Assembly: GCF_003937915.1 (NCBI RefSeq)
Contig: NZ_RHUM01000013.1
Span: forward strand, 1-64,000
Origin: Erwinia sp. 198
Lineage (GTDB): Bacteria > Pseudomonadota > Gammaproteobacteria > Enterobacterales > Enterobacteriaceae
Direction of reading: 5' to 3'
Length of the DNA: 64,000 nt
The notes under the pieces are model-generated. The model saw only the letters and a program-made list of their open reading frames with translations, was not told where the DNA came from and did not search any database. A program made the translations under genes and the position numbers. This document shows, in pieces, positions 20,468 to 31,326 of this stretch; within the stretch, counting starts at the first letter, position 1; each line of letters starts with the position of its first letter.

Positions 20468-22733
20468 ATACGACGAGCTGATTAAGAAAGACGGCGCTCT
20501 GCCGGGGCTGGCAGCGCTACTTGATGAAGATCTGCTGGCGGCAAAAATACGTGCTTTATCGCCGTTTTCCGGGCTGCGCACGCTTAAAATCGACTATATC
20601 CGCTATAAACCCGCCACCAGCTGCGTCGCAACGCTAATCCTCCAGTTTGCCGACGGACAGCGGCACTGGCTGGCGGCCAAGGCGCTGACGCTGACGCGCT
20701 TCGCAATCTCCTGGCGGCATCCCAAACGGCAAAAGCTAATTAACAACGGCGATCCTTTTGCCCCGCTGGCTATTCCCGAGCTGGGGATCATCCTGAGCTA
20801 TCCACAGCACGACCGCGCGCTTCCCGGTCTCTCTTTGCTGAACGCTTCGCGGGAACGGGACGCGCAGCTGCGCAGCTGGCTGCCTGACATTGCCGGAAAG
20901 GCGCGTCTTGATCTGAGCATCCTTCGCTATAAGCCGGAACGCAGGCTGCTGGCGCTGCTGCGCTGCAACGGTCAACCCTGGGCCACGCTGCGTTTTGCCA
21001 GCGATAAGCGCTATCAGGCGATGCTGACAGGCAACCGGCTGGGGCACGCTACCGGCGAAATTGAACTGCTGGCGGCGCTACCCGAGCAACGATTGCTGAT
21101 CACCCGCTGGATTGAAGGAGAAACGCTTTGCCCGGAGCAGGGCGATAATCTGACGGAACAGGATGCTTTCCAGCTGGGAGCCAGGCTGGCCAGCCTGCAC
21201 GGCCTGAAAATAGCGTTGCCCGATGCGCCGCTGCCAGACGGCATTAAAGACGCACAACAGGTGCTGAACACGCTGAGCGTCGTGGCGCCCATCCAGCAAG
21301 AACGCTTTACCTTACTGTTAACCAGGCTGGCAAAACAACTGACGGATCGCCTGTTTCAGCGGGTGGTTACTCACGGCGATTTCACTGTCGATCAGGTCGT
21401 CAAAAGCGCCGTGGGCGGTCAGCTGCGGTTGATTGACTGGGACAGAGCCGCAGCCGGGCATCCGGCCACCGACCTGGCTGCTTTTCAGGCCAGACTGGAG
21501 TTGCAGGTCATTGAAAAAACGCTGACGCCTTGCCAGGCCGGTCGGGTTGTCGCCTCGCTACACGAGGGCTATCGTCAGCAGCGTGGTCATCTGCCGCCGC
21601 TGCTGGCCGATTATACGGCGCTGGCGCTGTTGCAGCTGGCCGCTGAACCGTTTCGCAAGCGCATGACAGGCTGGGCGCAGCATATCGCCGAGCTGTTGCA
21701 GCGGGCCGGGCAGCTGATGGCGCAGAGCGAGCCGCTCTCCGATCCGGCAGCGGCGCTCTCCGGGCTGCTGAGCAAGCCGCGAATGGCGCCGCTGCTGCGC
21801 CAGGCGTTGGGATTGCCTGCCGCCGCCTTGCTGAAGGAGGCGACGCTCGTTACCCATAAGCCTGGTCGTCGCGCGGTGCTGGCCTGGCGCTGGACCTCAG
21901 CGCCGGGTGAACTGAGCATTATTGGCAAATACCGTCATAAGGGATTCGAGCCGCACGGTTTTCTTGTCCAGCAGGCTTTGTGGCGCAACGGTTTTCGCGG
22001 CGACAGCGACGTTATCGTGCCTGAACCTCTGGCCGTACTTGAGGCGCAAAATCTCTGGCTTCAGCAGCGGATTGCCGGTGAGCGGGTCACCGAAGCGCTG
22101 TCTCCCGACAGCGATCGGCTGGCGGCAACGGGCGAACTTGTCGGCACGGCGCTGGCCAGGCTACAGCACAGTGACGCCGCGCAGCGGGCCGTGGCGGGCA
22201 GGCACTGGTCCATAAAAGACGAGCTGGAGACGCTGCGGCAGCGGCTGAAACAGGCGGCGGCGGCGCGGCCCGCGTGGGCCAGCAGGATAGCCGACATCTG
22301 TCGTGCCTGTGAGCAGCTGGCGCTGGCGCTGAGCCCCACGGACGGGCTTTTTCTCCATCGTGATTTTTATCCTGCTCAGCTGCTGCTGACCCAGGCACGG
22401 CCGGGGCAGCTTGCCGTGTTGGATTTCGATCTTGCCGCTCTGGGGCCGCCATCGCTGGATGCAGGTAACTATATCGCTCATCTGCGCGAGCAGGCGCTGC
22501 GGGATTATGGCGATGACAAAGCGCTTACCGTCCATGAAGACGCTTTTCTGGGCGCCTGGCTGGCCCGATCCGCCGCTGCGGATATCGTTAATATCAGCAT
22601 TTTCACTACGCTGGCACTGGCGCGCCATATCGCCATCAGCCTGCTCTTTCCTGAACGCCACCACACGACGGTCAGACTGCTGGAGCTTTGCGAATCACGT
22701 TTAAGGCGCTCTGCCGAGCGGAGGAGGTGCTGA
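20454..22733 (+). CDS. Double APH-fold phosphotransferase-like protein
   Basis: 759 residues from the ATG at 20454; earlier in-frame starts lie deep inside the exporter gene. Two aminoglycoside-phosphotransferase (APH/choline-kinase) halves are visible. The first has THGDFTVDQ near 305 and LIDWDRAAAGHP near 325. The second has LHRDFYPAQ near 634 and VLDFDLAALGPPSLD near 654. Both keep the catalytic Asp and the metal-binding Asp, but the usual Asn after the Brenner motif is Gln. Between them are RYKPERR-type segments typical of APH-like proteins. It is probably a small-molecule or sugar kinase acting on the operon's product; drug resistance is unlikely in this context. Confidence 0.72.
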   Translation: MLRNKYDELIKKDGALPGLAALLDEDLLAAKIRALSPFSGLRTLKIDYIRYKPATSCVATLILQFADGQRHWLAAKALTLTRFAISWRHPKRQKLINNGDPFAPLAIPELGIILSYPQHDRALPGLSLLNASRERDAQLRSWLPDIAGKARLDLSILRYKPERRLLALLRCNGQPWATLRFASDKRYQAMLTGNRLGHATGEIELLAALPEQRLLITRWIEGETLCPEQGDNLTEQDAFQLGARLASLHGLKIALPDAPLPDGIKDAQQVLNTLSVVAPIQQERFTLLLTRLAKQLTDRLFQRVVTHGDFTVDQVVKSAVGGQLRLIDWDRAAAGHPATDLAAFQARLELQVIEKTLTPCQAGRVVASLHEGYRQQRGHLPPLLADYTALALLQLAAEPFRKRMTGWAQHIAELLQRAGQLMAQSEPLSDPAAALSGLLSKPRMAPLLRQALGLPAAALLKEATLVTHKPGRRAVLAWRWTSAPGELSIIGKYRHKGFEPHGFLVQQALWRNGFRGDSDVIVPEPLAVLEAQNLWLQQRIAGERVTEALSPDSDRLAATGELVGTALARLQHSDAAQRAVAGRHWSIKDELETLRQRLKQAAAARPAWASRIADICRACEQLALALSPTDGLFLHRDFYPAQLLLTQARPGQLAVLDFDLAALGPPSLDAGNYIAHLREQALRDYGDDKALTVHEDAFLGAWLARSAAADIVNISIFTTLALARHIAISLLFPERHHTTVRLLELCESRLRRSAERRRC

Positions 22734-23995
22734 TGCGTCGGCGCGGCGTGTTCGTGCTTTTGGTACTGACGCTTTTTTTTCCGGCCGGGGCATGGGCGGA
22801 GCCGGTCACCTTTCACTGGCGGGCAATTTATGAGGCGAAAACGCTGAACAACAGCAAGCTCAGATATGGGGACGATCGCCGCAATAAAACAGAAACCGAG
22901 CCAACGCTGCGGCTGAACGTCCGCGGATTCAAGGACGAACCGGTCTCTTTTTTCAGCGAGCTGGAGCTGATCCGTAAAAGAAAGCGCCAGACGGGAAGCG
23001 GCGGCCAGACTACCGATACGCTGAACTTCAACCAGCTCTGGCTGCGCTTTGATGACTCGCTGCTGCCGGAAACCGATTTGCGGCTGGGACGTTGGCTGCT
23101 GCGCGACGAGCGGGAGTGGTTGATTGACGAAAACGTGGATGGCGTCCACGCGCGCTTTGGCGATACGCTAAAAACGGAAGTGGGCGTGGGACGCATCAAT
23201 TACTGGCAGCGAAACCTGCTGGATAGCCACACGCGCGGCGATAAGACCACGCTGCTGATGCTGTTCTCCCGTTACAAGATCGATCCGCAGTGGCGGGTCA
23301 GCGGCTATAGCTTTTGGCAGTATAATCGCGCGGCAGAAAGCGACAGGCAGCTCAACATAGGATTGCGATCCTGGTCGCCGTCTCGGGCGCCGCTCAGCCA
23401 CTGGCTGGATATCGGTACTGTGCGTGGGCAAAAAGCGCGGCAGGCGCTGCGGGGCTATGCGCTGGACGGCGGCGTAACGTTGACGTTTCAGCACGTTGCG
23501 CTGCGTCCACGGCTGACGCTGGGCTATGCCTGGGGCAGCGGCGACCGCAATGATGATAGCGTGTCCAGACGCTATCGACAGACCGGACTGCAGGGAAACG
23601 AGGCCCGGTTTGGCGGCCTGGCGAAATATAAAATCTATGGGGATACGCTCGATCCTGAACTGAGCAATATTCATATCCTGACCGCAGGCGTGGGCGTAAA
23701 TATCCATGAGCACCTTTCGCTTGATGTTATCGGACATTATTACCGCCAGGATCGCCTGGGCAAGCAGACAAAAAACAGTACGGCGCTGGACGCTAAATAC
23801 GATCGGCTGACCACGAAAAAGCTGGGATCGGCGCTGGACATCGTTGTAGGCTGGCGAGCAACACCGCATGTCAGAATAGAGGCCAGCGCGGCCTGGTTTG
23901 CCCCTTCGTCCCGTTTTTATAACGGTTCCGGACGACGCAGCGAGCACGCCAGCAGCGCCAGCTCGTGGTGGCTGAAAGCGGGAATACAGTTTTAG
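22733..23995 (+). CDS. AlgE-like outer-membrane beta-barrel export porin
   Basis: 420 residues. The ATG overlaps the previous stop (TGATG) and GAGGAGG lies just upstream. A signal peptide covers about 1-22 (VFVLLVLTLFFPAGAWA). The mature part alternates polar and aromatic residues through the whole length and ends WWLKAGIQF with a terminal Phe, typical of outer-membrane barrels. Motifs such as RLRFDDSLLPETDLRLGRWLLRDEREWLIDENVDGV-like arrangement (about 115-145) and GLAKYKIYGDTLDPELSNI fit the alginate_exp (AlgE) family, which secretes anionic polysaccharide. As last gene it would provide the exit pore for the operon's glycan. Homology is judged by eye. Confidence 0.75.
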   Translation: MRRRGVFVLLVLTLFFPAGAWAEPVTFHWRAIYEAKTLNNSKLRYGDDRRNKTETEPTLRLNVRGFKDEPVSFFSELELIRKRKRQTGSGGQTTDTLNFNQLWLRFDDSLLPETDLRLGRWLLRDEREWLIDENVDGVHARFGDTLKTEVGVGRINYWQRNLLDSHTRGDKTTLLMLFSRYKIDPQWRVSGYSFWQYNRAAESDRQLNIGLRSWSPSRAPLSHWLDIGTVRGQKARQALRGYALDGGVTLTFQHVALRPRLTLGYAWGSGDRNDDSVSRRYRQTGLQGNEARFGGLAKYKIYGDTLDPELSNIHILTAGVGVNIHEHLSLDVIGHYYRQDRLGKQTKNSTALDAKYDRLTTKKLGSALDIVVGWRATPHVRIEASAAWFAPSSRFYNGSGRRSEHASSASSWWLKAGIQF

Positions 23996-24081
23996 CGCTT
24001 TAACATGATTTCTTTCATTTTCCCGGCCAAACCGGTAAAAAGCCGTGGCATACTACGCCTCTTTTTTCCGGATCGTCATTT

Positions 24082-24282
24082 ATGAATGCAAATGTTTGGT
24101 TAGCGCTGGCATTAGTGCTGATTTTAGAAGGGATTGGCCCGATGCTGCTGCCGCGTATCTGGCGGCGTTTGATCCTCACGATGGCGCAGGTTCCCGACCG
24201 ATTACTGCGTCGTTTCGGCGGCGGGTTGGTAGTTGCCGGCCTGGTGATCTGGTATAGCGTCAGCGTCCACGGCGGCGGATAA
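24082..24282 (+). CDS. yjeT: YjeT, DUF2065 small membrane protein
   Basis: 66 residues with two hydrophobic helices (about 5-25 and 45-62) and the conserved LEGIGPMLLPRIWRR segment. In E. coli yjeT lies directly between hflC and purA, so its position here marks the right edge of the inserted glycan operon. Function is unknown; it is possibly transcribed upstream of purA. Confidence 0.93.
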   Translation: MNANVWLALALVLILEGIGPMLLPRIWRRLILTMAQVPDRLLRRFGGGLVVAGLVIWYSVSVHGGG

Positions 24283-24333
24283 CGGCACGAAAAAGCGCCC
24301 GTCGAGGCCCGACCGCGCGACGGGGAAAAAAGT

Positions 24334-24349
24334 ACGCAAACGTGTGCTA
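24334..24349. promoter_or_regulatory. PurR operator upstream of purA
   Basis: ACGCAAACGTGTGCTA matches the PurR consensus ACGCAAACGTTTTCNT in its whole left half and centre, 65 bases before the purA start. E. coli purA is repressed by PurR with purine co-repressor through similar sites in its promoter. A second, poorer match may exist near 24360. Confidence 0.7.
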
Positions 24350-24359
24350 AAAGAGCTGA

Positions 24360-25712
<1,353 letters not shown>

Positions 25713-25721
25713 GATGTTAGC

Positions 25722-25748
25722 CAGGCCGGGTATTATCCGGCCTGATTT
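25722..25748 (+). terminator. Probable terminator after purA
   Basis: Stem CAGGCCGG (25722-25729) / CCGGCCTG (25737-25744), loop of seven, then ATTTCCTCT. The U-run is short, but position and stem match the hairpin expected after purA. Confidence 0.65.
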
Positions 25749-25898
25749 CCTCTCCCGTTCTCTTGTCCCGCCCTCTCTTTATCAGCGCTTACTGAAATAA
25801 AATGGCCTCGAATGCGAAGGCTGGTTTATCATCATTGACAACACACTCATTTTTGAGCGGATTGCTGGCGCGTTTAGCGCCGTGCCGTTGAGGTAACC

Positions 25899-26342
25899 GT
25901 GCAGCTAACAAGTTTCACTGATTATGGTTTACGCGCGCTGATTTTTCTGGCCGCGCTGCCCGCAGGCAGGATGACCAGCATCACGGAAGTCACCGAGGCT
26001 TACGGCGTCTCGCGTAATCATATGGTTAAGATTATCAATCAGCTGAGTCGGGCAGGCTATGTCGCTGCGGTACGGGGCAAAAACGGCGGCATCCGGTTAG
26101 GTAAACCGGCCAGCGAGATCGTGATAGGCCAGGTCGTCCGCGATATGGAGCCGCTCCAGCTGGTGAACTGCCACAGTGACTTTTGCCACATCACCCCGGC
26201 CTGCCGCCTGAAAACGGCGCTGCACGAGGCCGTACAGTGTTTTCTCGCCGTGCTGGACGGCTACACGCTGGCCGATTTGGTTACCGACAACCATCCGCTC
26301 TACCAATTGCTGCGAATTGAGCAACCCTCTTTCCGCAGCTGA
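25899..26342 (+). CDS. nsrR: Nitric-oxide-sensing repressor NsrR (GTG start)
   Basis: 147 residues, an Rrf2-family repressor whose iron-sulfur cluster reacts with NO, relieving repression of hmp and other NO-defence genes. The winged helix spans about 1-60 ([27 protein letters not shown]). Cluster cysteines are C91, C96 and C102, the exact NsrR spacing. GTG at 25899 gives [15 protein letters not shown] as in E. coli, after GAGG. It is followed closely by rnr, as in E. coli. Confidence 0.96.
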   Translation: MQLTSFTDYGLRALIFLAALPAGRMTSITEVTEAYGVSRNHMVKIINQLSRAGYVAAVRGKNGGIRLGKPASEIVIGQVVRDMEPLQLVNCHSDFCHITPACRLKTALHEAVQCFLAVLDGYTLADLVTDNHPLYQLLRIEQPSFRS

Positions 26343-26361
26343 TGACAACGGAGGAACCGCT

Positions 26362-28815
26362 ATGTCAAAAGATCCATTTAAGGAACGGGAAGCTGAAAAA
26401 TATGAGAACCCCATTCCCAGCCGCGAATTTATCCTTTCCCATTTAGATAAACGCGAAAAGCCCGCCAGCCGTGAAGAGCTGGCGGACGAACTTTCTATCT
26501 CTGGCGAGGAGCAAACCGAAGCGCTGCGCCGCCGCCTGCGCGCGATGGAGCGCGACGGACAGTTAGTGTTCACTCGCCGCCAGTGCTATGCGCTGCCGGA
26601 GCGTCTCGATCTGCTGCGCGGCAAGGTTATCGGCCATCGCGACGGCTTTGGCTTTCTACGCGCCGAGGGCAGCAAAGACGATCTTTATCTCTCTGCCGAG
26701 CAGATGAAAATGTGTATGCACGGCGACGTGATCCTGGCCCAGGCAATGGGCGCCGATCGCAAGGGCCGTCGTGAAGCGCGCGTAGTGCGCGTGCTGGAGC
26801 CGCGTAACAACCAGATCGTCGGCCGCTACTTTACCGAAGCCGGCGTCGGCTTTGTAGTACCGGACGACAGCCGCCTGAGCTTTGATATTCTGATCCCGCC
26901 GGAAGAGCTGATGAACGCCCGTATGGGCTATGTGGTGGTGGTGGAGCTGATGCAGCGTCCTACCCGTCGCAGCAAGGCTATCGGTAAAGTGGTGGAAGTG
27001 CTCGGCGACAATATGGGCACCGGCATGGCCGTCGAAATGGCGCTGCGTACCCATGATATCCCTCACGCCTGGCCGGAAGCGCTGGAGCGCCAGATCGCCC
27101 AGCTGAAGGAAGAAGTGCCGGAAGAAGCTAAAGCGGGCCGCGTAGACCTGCGCGATCTGCCGCTGGTCACCATTGACGGCGAAGACGCCCGCGACTTCGA
27201 TGACGCCGTCTTCTGCGAAAGAAAACGCGGCGGCGGCTGGCGCTTATGGGTAGCTATCGCCGACGTCAGCTATTACGTTCGTCCCGGCACGCCGCTGGAT
27301 GACGAAGCGGTTAACCGCGGCACCTCGGTCTACTTCCCGTCGCAGGTTGTGCCTATGCTGCCGGAAGTGCTCTCCAACGGACTCTGCTCGCTGAACCCGC
27401 AGGTGGATCGCCTTTGTATGGTCTGTGAAATGACCATTTCCGCCACCGGCAAGCTGACCGGCTACAAGCATTACGAAGCGGTGATGAACTCCTGGGCTCG
27501 CCTGACCTATAACAAGGTCTGGAGCATTCTGCAGGGCAATCAGGAGCTGCGCGAACAGTATCAGCCGCTGGTGAAGGATCTGGAAGAGCTGCACCGCATG
27601 TATCTGGTGCTGGAAAAATCGCGCGAGCAGCGCGGCGGCATCTCCTTTGAAACCGACGAAGCCAAATTTATCTTCAACGCCGATCGCCGTATCGAGCGCG
27701 TGGAGCAGGTGACGCGTAACGACGCCCACAAGCTGATCGAAGAGTGCATGATCCTGGCCAATATCGCTTCAGCGCGCTTCGTGGAGAAAAACCACGAGCC
27801 GGCGCTGTTCCGCGATCACGATCGTCCGAGCGAAGAAAACATCAAAAGCTTCCGTTCCGTGCTGAACGAACTGGGCCTGACGCTGGGCGGCGGCAACAAG
27901 CCGCATCCACTGGATTACGCCGAGCTGCTGACGCAGATCTCTTCGCGTCCCGATGCCGAAATGCTGCAAACCATGCTGCTACGCTCGATGAAACAGGCGG
28001 TATACGACCCCGAAAACCGCGGCCACTTTGGCCTGGCGCTGGCGTCCTATGCGCACTTCACGTCGCCAATCCGTCGTTATCCCGATCTGCTGCTGCATCG
28101 CGCCATCAAATACCTGCTGGCGAAAGAGAACAACACGCTGCAGGGTAACACCACGCCAACCGGCGGCTACCACTACGAAATGCAGCAGATGCTGCAGTTT
28201 GGTCAGCACTGCTCAATGACCGAACGCCGGGCGGACGAAGCGACGCGTGACGTAGCCGACTGGCTGAAGTGCGACTTTATGCAGGATCAGGTGGGCGAAA
28301 CCTTTACCGGCGTGATCTCCAGCGTCACCGGCTTCGGCTTCTTCGTCCGCTTAAACGATCTGTTTATCGACGGGCTGGTGCATGTTTCCACGCTGGACAA
28401 CGACTACTACCGCTTTGACGCCATCGGCCAGCGCCTGATTGGCGAGTCCGGCGGCAAGGCCTATCGCCTGGGCGATACGGTTGAAGTGCGCGTGGACGCG
28501 GTGCATATGGACGAGCGCAAAATCGACTTCGCGTTGGTTTCAAGCGCGCGCAAACCGCGCGGCGAAGGCAAAACCGAGCGCGATCGGGCCAAGAAACCCG
28601 CCGCCCAGCACAGCGGCAAACGCCGCCGCGACCAGGGCAAAAAGGTGAACTTCGAGCCGGACAGCGCCTTCCGCAGCGGCAAAAGCAAAGCCGGTGCGGC
28701 AGACGGCGCGAAAAGTGAGAAAAAACCCCGCAAGCCGTCGGATAAAAGCCGTAAAATCGCCGCCGCGACGCGTTCCAAACGCGCCGCGAAAAAGACCGAT
28801 ACGCCCGCATCCTGA
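26362..28815 (+). CDS. rnr: Ribonuclease R
   Basis: 817 residues. A 3'-5' exoribonuclease able to degrade structured RNA and act in trans-translation and stress. Order: N-terminal helix-turn-helix (about 25-85), two cold-shock domains, the RNB catalytic domain with metal ligands in [12 protein letters not shown] (about 272-283), an S1 domain (about 640-730) and a long Lys/Arg/Ala-rich tail. The ATG at 26362 follows GGAGG and lies 19 bases after the nsrR stop. Confidence 0.98.
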   Translation: MSKDPFKEREAEKYENPIPSREFILSHLDKREKPASREELADELSISGEEQTEALRRRLRAMERDGQLVFTRRQCYALPERLDLLRGKVIGHRDGFGFLRAEGSKDDLYLSAEQMKMCMHGDVILAQAMGADRKGRREARVVRVLEPRNNQIVGRYFTEAGVGFVVPDDSRLSFDILIPPEELMNARMGYVVVVELMQRPTRRSKAIGKVVEVLGDNMGTGMAVEMALRTHDIPHAWPEALERQIAQLKEEVPEEAKAGRVDLRDLPLVTIDGEDARDFDDAVFCERKRGGGWRLWVAIADVSYYVRPGTPLDDEAVNRGTSVYFPSQVVPMLPEVLSNGLCSLNPQVDRLCMVCEMTISATGKLTGYKHYEAVMNSWARLTYNKVWSILQGNQELREQYQPLVKDLEELHRMYLVLEKSREQRGGISFETDEAKFIFNADRRIERVEQVTRNDAHKLIEECMILANIASARFVEKNHEPALFRDHDRPSEENIKSFRSVLNELGLTLGGGNKPHPLDYAELLTQISSRPDAEMLQTMLLRSMKQAVYDPENRGHFGLALASYAHFTSPIRRYPDLLLHRAIKYLLAKENNTLQGNTTPTGGYHYEMQQMLQFGQHCSMTERRADEATRDVADWLKCDFMQDQVGETFTGVISSVTGFGFFVRLNDLFIDGLVHVSTLDNDYYRFDAIGQRLIGESGGKAYRLGDTVEVRVDAVHMDERKIDFALVSSARKPRGEGKTERDRAKKPAAQHSGKRRRDQGKKVNFEPDSAFRSGKSKAGAADGAKSEKKPRKPSDKSRKIAAATRSKRAAKKTDTPAS

Positions 28816-28837
28816 AGGCAGGCACACGCATAACTTC

Positions 28838-28856
28838 GCCGCATCCCGGATGCGGC
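28838..28856 (+). terminator. Short hairpin between rnr and rlmB
   Basis: GCCGCATC / GATGCGGC with a three-base loop. No U-run follows, so it may be an RNA stabiliser or attenuator. rlmB starts 28 bases further on. Confidence 0.35.
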
Positions 28857-28883
28857 ACGTAACGACCAGTTGAGTAACAGTAA

Positions 28884-29618
28884 ATGAGTGAAATAGTTTT
28901 TGGACTCCATGCCGTGCAGGCGCTGCTTGACAGCGATCCGCAGCGCTTTCAGGAAGTGTTTATCCTTAAAGGCCGTGACGATCGCCGTCTGCAGCCGGTA
29001 GTGAAGGCGCTGGAAGCGCAGGGCATCGTGATCCAGGTCGCCAGCCGTCAGTGGCTGGACAGTCAGGTCGAGGGCGGCGTGCATCAGGGGATCGTGGCGC
29101 GCGTCAAAGCTGGTCGCCAGTATCAGGAAAACGATCTGCCGGATCTGCTGGAAAAGCTGGAGAAACCTTTCCTGCTGATCCTGGATGGCGTAACCGATCC
29201 GCATAACCTGGGTGCCTGCCTGCGCAGCGCCGATGCGGCTGGCGTTCATGCGGTGATCGTGCCGAAAGATCGCTCCGCTCAGCTGAACGCCACGGCGAAA
29301 AAAGTAGCCAGCGGCGCGGCGGAAAACGTACCGCTGATCCGCGTCACCAACCTGGCGCGCACTATGCGCATGCTGCAGGAGGCCAACGTCTGGATCGTCG
29401 GCACGGCGGGTGAAGCCGATCATACGCTGTACCAGAGCAAAATGACCGGCCCGATGGCGCTGGTGATGGGCGCGGAAGGCGAAGGCATGCGTCGTCTGAC
29501 CCGTGAACACTGCGACGAGCTAATCAGCATTCCCATGGCGGGCAGCGTTTCCTCGCTGAACGTATCGGTCGCTACCGGCGTCTGCCTGTTTGAGGCCGTG
29601 CGTCAGCGCGCGAAATAA
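28884..29618 (+). CDS. rlmB: 23S rRNA (Gm2251) 2'-O-methyltransferase
   Basis: 244 residues, a SpoU/TrmD (SPOUT)-superfamily methyltransferase acting on G2251 in the peptidyl-transferase region. Motif 1 ([17 protein letters not shown]), motif 2 ([16 protein letters not shown]) and motif 3 ([18 protein letters not shown]) are intact. The N-terminal YjfH/SpoU substrate-binding domain covers about 1-75. It follows rnr as in E. coli. Confidence 0.97.
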   Translation: MSEIVFGLHAVQALLDSDPQRFQEVFILKGRDDRRLQPVVKALEAQGIVIQVASRQWLDSQVEGGVHQGIVARVKAGRQYQENDLPDLLEKLEKPFLLILDGVTDPHNLGACLRSADAAGVHAVIVPKDRSAQLNATAKKVASGAAENVPLIRVTNLARTMRMLQEANVWIVGTAGEADHTLYQSKMTGPMALVMGAEGEGMRRLTREHCDELISIPMAGSVSSLNVSVATGVCLFEAVRQRAK

Positions 29619-29634
29619 CCACTCCGGGGCGTGA

Positions 29635-29655
29635 TCCGCGCCCCGAAATCCCTCT
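29635..29655 (+). terminator. Hairpin after rlmB
   Basis: Stem CGGGGCG (29635-29641) / CGCCCCG (29649-29655), loop of seven, 16 bases after the stop. There is no U-run, so strength is uncertain. Confidence 0.45.
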
Positions 29656-29718
29656 CTGCTCCTCGCCTGCGTCGTCCTCTTTTGCATACTGAGTGTGTGC
29701 CTACAGAAGGAGGTCAGG

Positions 29719-31326
29719 ATGAACCGTACCCATCACGTTTTTAATCAGCCCCGTCCGCTGACCAACAGCAATCTGTTTCTTTCCGACACGCCGCTGCGCG
29801 AGGCCGTGCTGCGTGAAGGCGCGGGCTGGGACTGCGATCTGCTGGCTTCCGTTGGGCAGCAGCTGGGCAGCGCCGAGTCGTCAGAGCTGGGCAGGCTGGC
29901 CAACAGCTATCCGCCGGAGCTGCTGCGCTACGATGCCAGCGGCGAACGGCTGGACGATCTGCGCTTTCATCCCGCCTGGCATCTGCTGATGCAGGGGCTG
30001 TGCAGCAACCGCGTGCATAACCTGCCGTGGCAGGAGAATGCGCCGCCCGCCGCCTTTGTCGCGCGGGCCGCCCGCTTTATGCTGCACGCCCAGGTGGAAG
30101 CGGGTACGCTTTGCCCTGTCACCATGACTTTCGGCGCTATTCCGCTGCTGAAATCCCACCTGCCTGAGCCTTTTCGCGGCTGGCTTACGCCGCTGCTTTC
30201 CGACCGTTACGATCCGCATTTGCAGCCGGGCGGGCACAAGCGCGGGCTGCTGATCGGCATGGGTATGACTGAAAAACAGGGCGGCACCGATGTGCTGAGC
30301 AACACCACGCGCGCCGAACCGGCGGGCAACGGCGAATACCGGCTCACCGGCCATAAATGGTTTTTTTCAGTGCCGCAAAGCGATGCGCATCTGGTGCTGG
30401 CGCAGGCCAAAGGCGGGCTTTCCTGCTTTTTCCTGCCGCGTCTGCTGCCGGACGGCAGCCGGAATGCCGTGCATCTGGAGCGGCTGAAGGACAAGCTGGG
30501 CAATCGGTCCAACGCCAGCAGCGAAGCTGAGTTCTTTGCGGCCAGCGGCTGGCTGATTGGCGAAGAGGGTGAAGGCGTCCGGCAAATTTTAAAAATGGGC
30601 GGCTATACCCGTTTTGACTGCGCGCTGGCGAGCCATGCGATGATGCGCCGTGCGTTTTCCATTGCGCTTTATCATTGCCATCAGCGTCAGGTGCAGGGCA
30701 AAAGCCTGGTCGATCAGCCGCTGATGCGTCAGCAGCTCTGCTCGCAGGCCCTGCTGCTGGAAGGGCAGACGGCGATGCTGCTGCGGCTGGCCGGCGCATG
30801 GTCGACGGAAAGCGGTGAAGCGGGCAAACTCTTCAGCCGACTGTTTACGCCTGCGGCGAAATACGTCGTGTGTAGACGCGGCATCAGCTTTGTCGCGGAG
30901 GCGATGGAAATGCTGGGCGGTATCGGCTACTGCGAGGAGAGCGAGCTGCCGAGGCTCTATCGTGAAATGCCGGTTAACAGCATCTGGGAAGGCGCCGGCA
31001 ACGTCATGTGCCTGGATGTATTGCGCGTGCTGAGTAAGCAGCCAGCCGTCATGGAGCTGCTGACCAGGGAATTTGAGGCAGTGAAAGGGCAAAGCCGCTA
31101 TTTCGACGGTGCCTGGCGCCAGTTAAAGCTGCTGCTGCGCCATCCGCAGGAAGCCCAGGCGCGTGCGATCTGCGAAAGCCTGTTCAACCTGGCCTGCGGC
31201 GTGCAGGTCATGATGCAGCTGGAACCCTGCATCGCCGACGCCTGGTGCCGACAGCTGCGCGGGCCGGCGCCGCTGTCGGAAAAAGTCTGTCAGCGTTTGC
31301 TACTGCGCGCCACCGGCATTGGCTGA
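29719..31326 (+). CDS. aidB: AidB, DNA alkylation-response acyl-CoA dehydrogenase homolog
   Basis: 535 residues. AidB is an FAD flavoprotein of the acyl-CoA dehydrogenase fold that binds DNA and is part of the adaptive alkylation response in E. coli. The ATG at 29719 follows AAGGAGG and gives MNRTHHVFNQPRPLTNSNLF, collinear with E. coli. Conserved segments include IGMGMTEKQGGTDV, GHKWFFSVPQSDAHLVLAQ, LKMGGYTRFDCAL and VNSIWEGAGN. The last 27 bases overlap the 3' end of convergent bsmA. Confidence 0.96.
   Translation: MNRTHHVFNQPRPLTNSNLFLSDTPLREAVLREGAGWDCDLLASVGQQLGSAESSELGRLANSYPPELLRYDASGERLDDLRFHPAWHLLMQGLCSNRVHNLPWQENAPPAAFVARAARFMLHAQVEAGTLCPVTMTFGAIPLLKSHLPEPFRGWLTPLLSDRYDPHLQPGGHKRGLLIGMGMTEKQGGTDVLSNTTRAEPAGNGEYRLTGHKWFFSVPQSDAHLVLAQAKGGLSCFFLPRLLPDGSRNAVHLERLKDKLGNRSNASSEAEFFAASGWLIGEEGEGVRQILKMGGYTRFDCALASHAMMRRAFSIALYHCHQRQVQGKSLVDQPLMRQQLCSQALLLEGQTAMLLRLAGAWSTESGEAGKLFSRLFTPAAKYVVCRRGISFVAEAMEMLGGIGYCEESELPRLYREMPVNSIWEGAGNVMCLDVLRVLSKQPAVMELLTREFEAVKGQSRYFDGAWRQLKLLLRHPQEAQARAICESLFNLACGVQVMMQLEPCIADAWCRQLRGPAPLSEKVCQRLLLRATGIG

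Noticed and set aside
28461-29510. 349-residue open frame on the minus strand
   Set aside because: It lies opposite rnr and rlmB, which are certain genes. The translated product has no recognisable motif and is of the type produced by GC-rich third positions.
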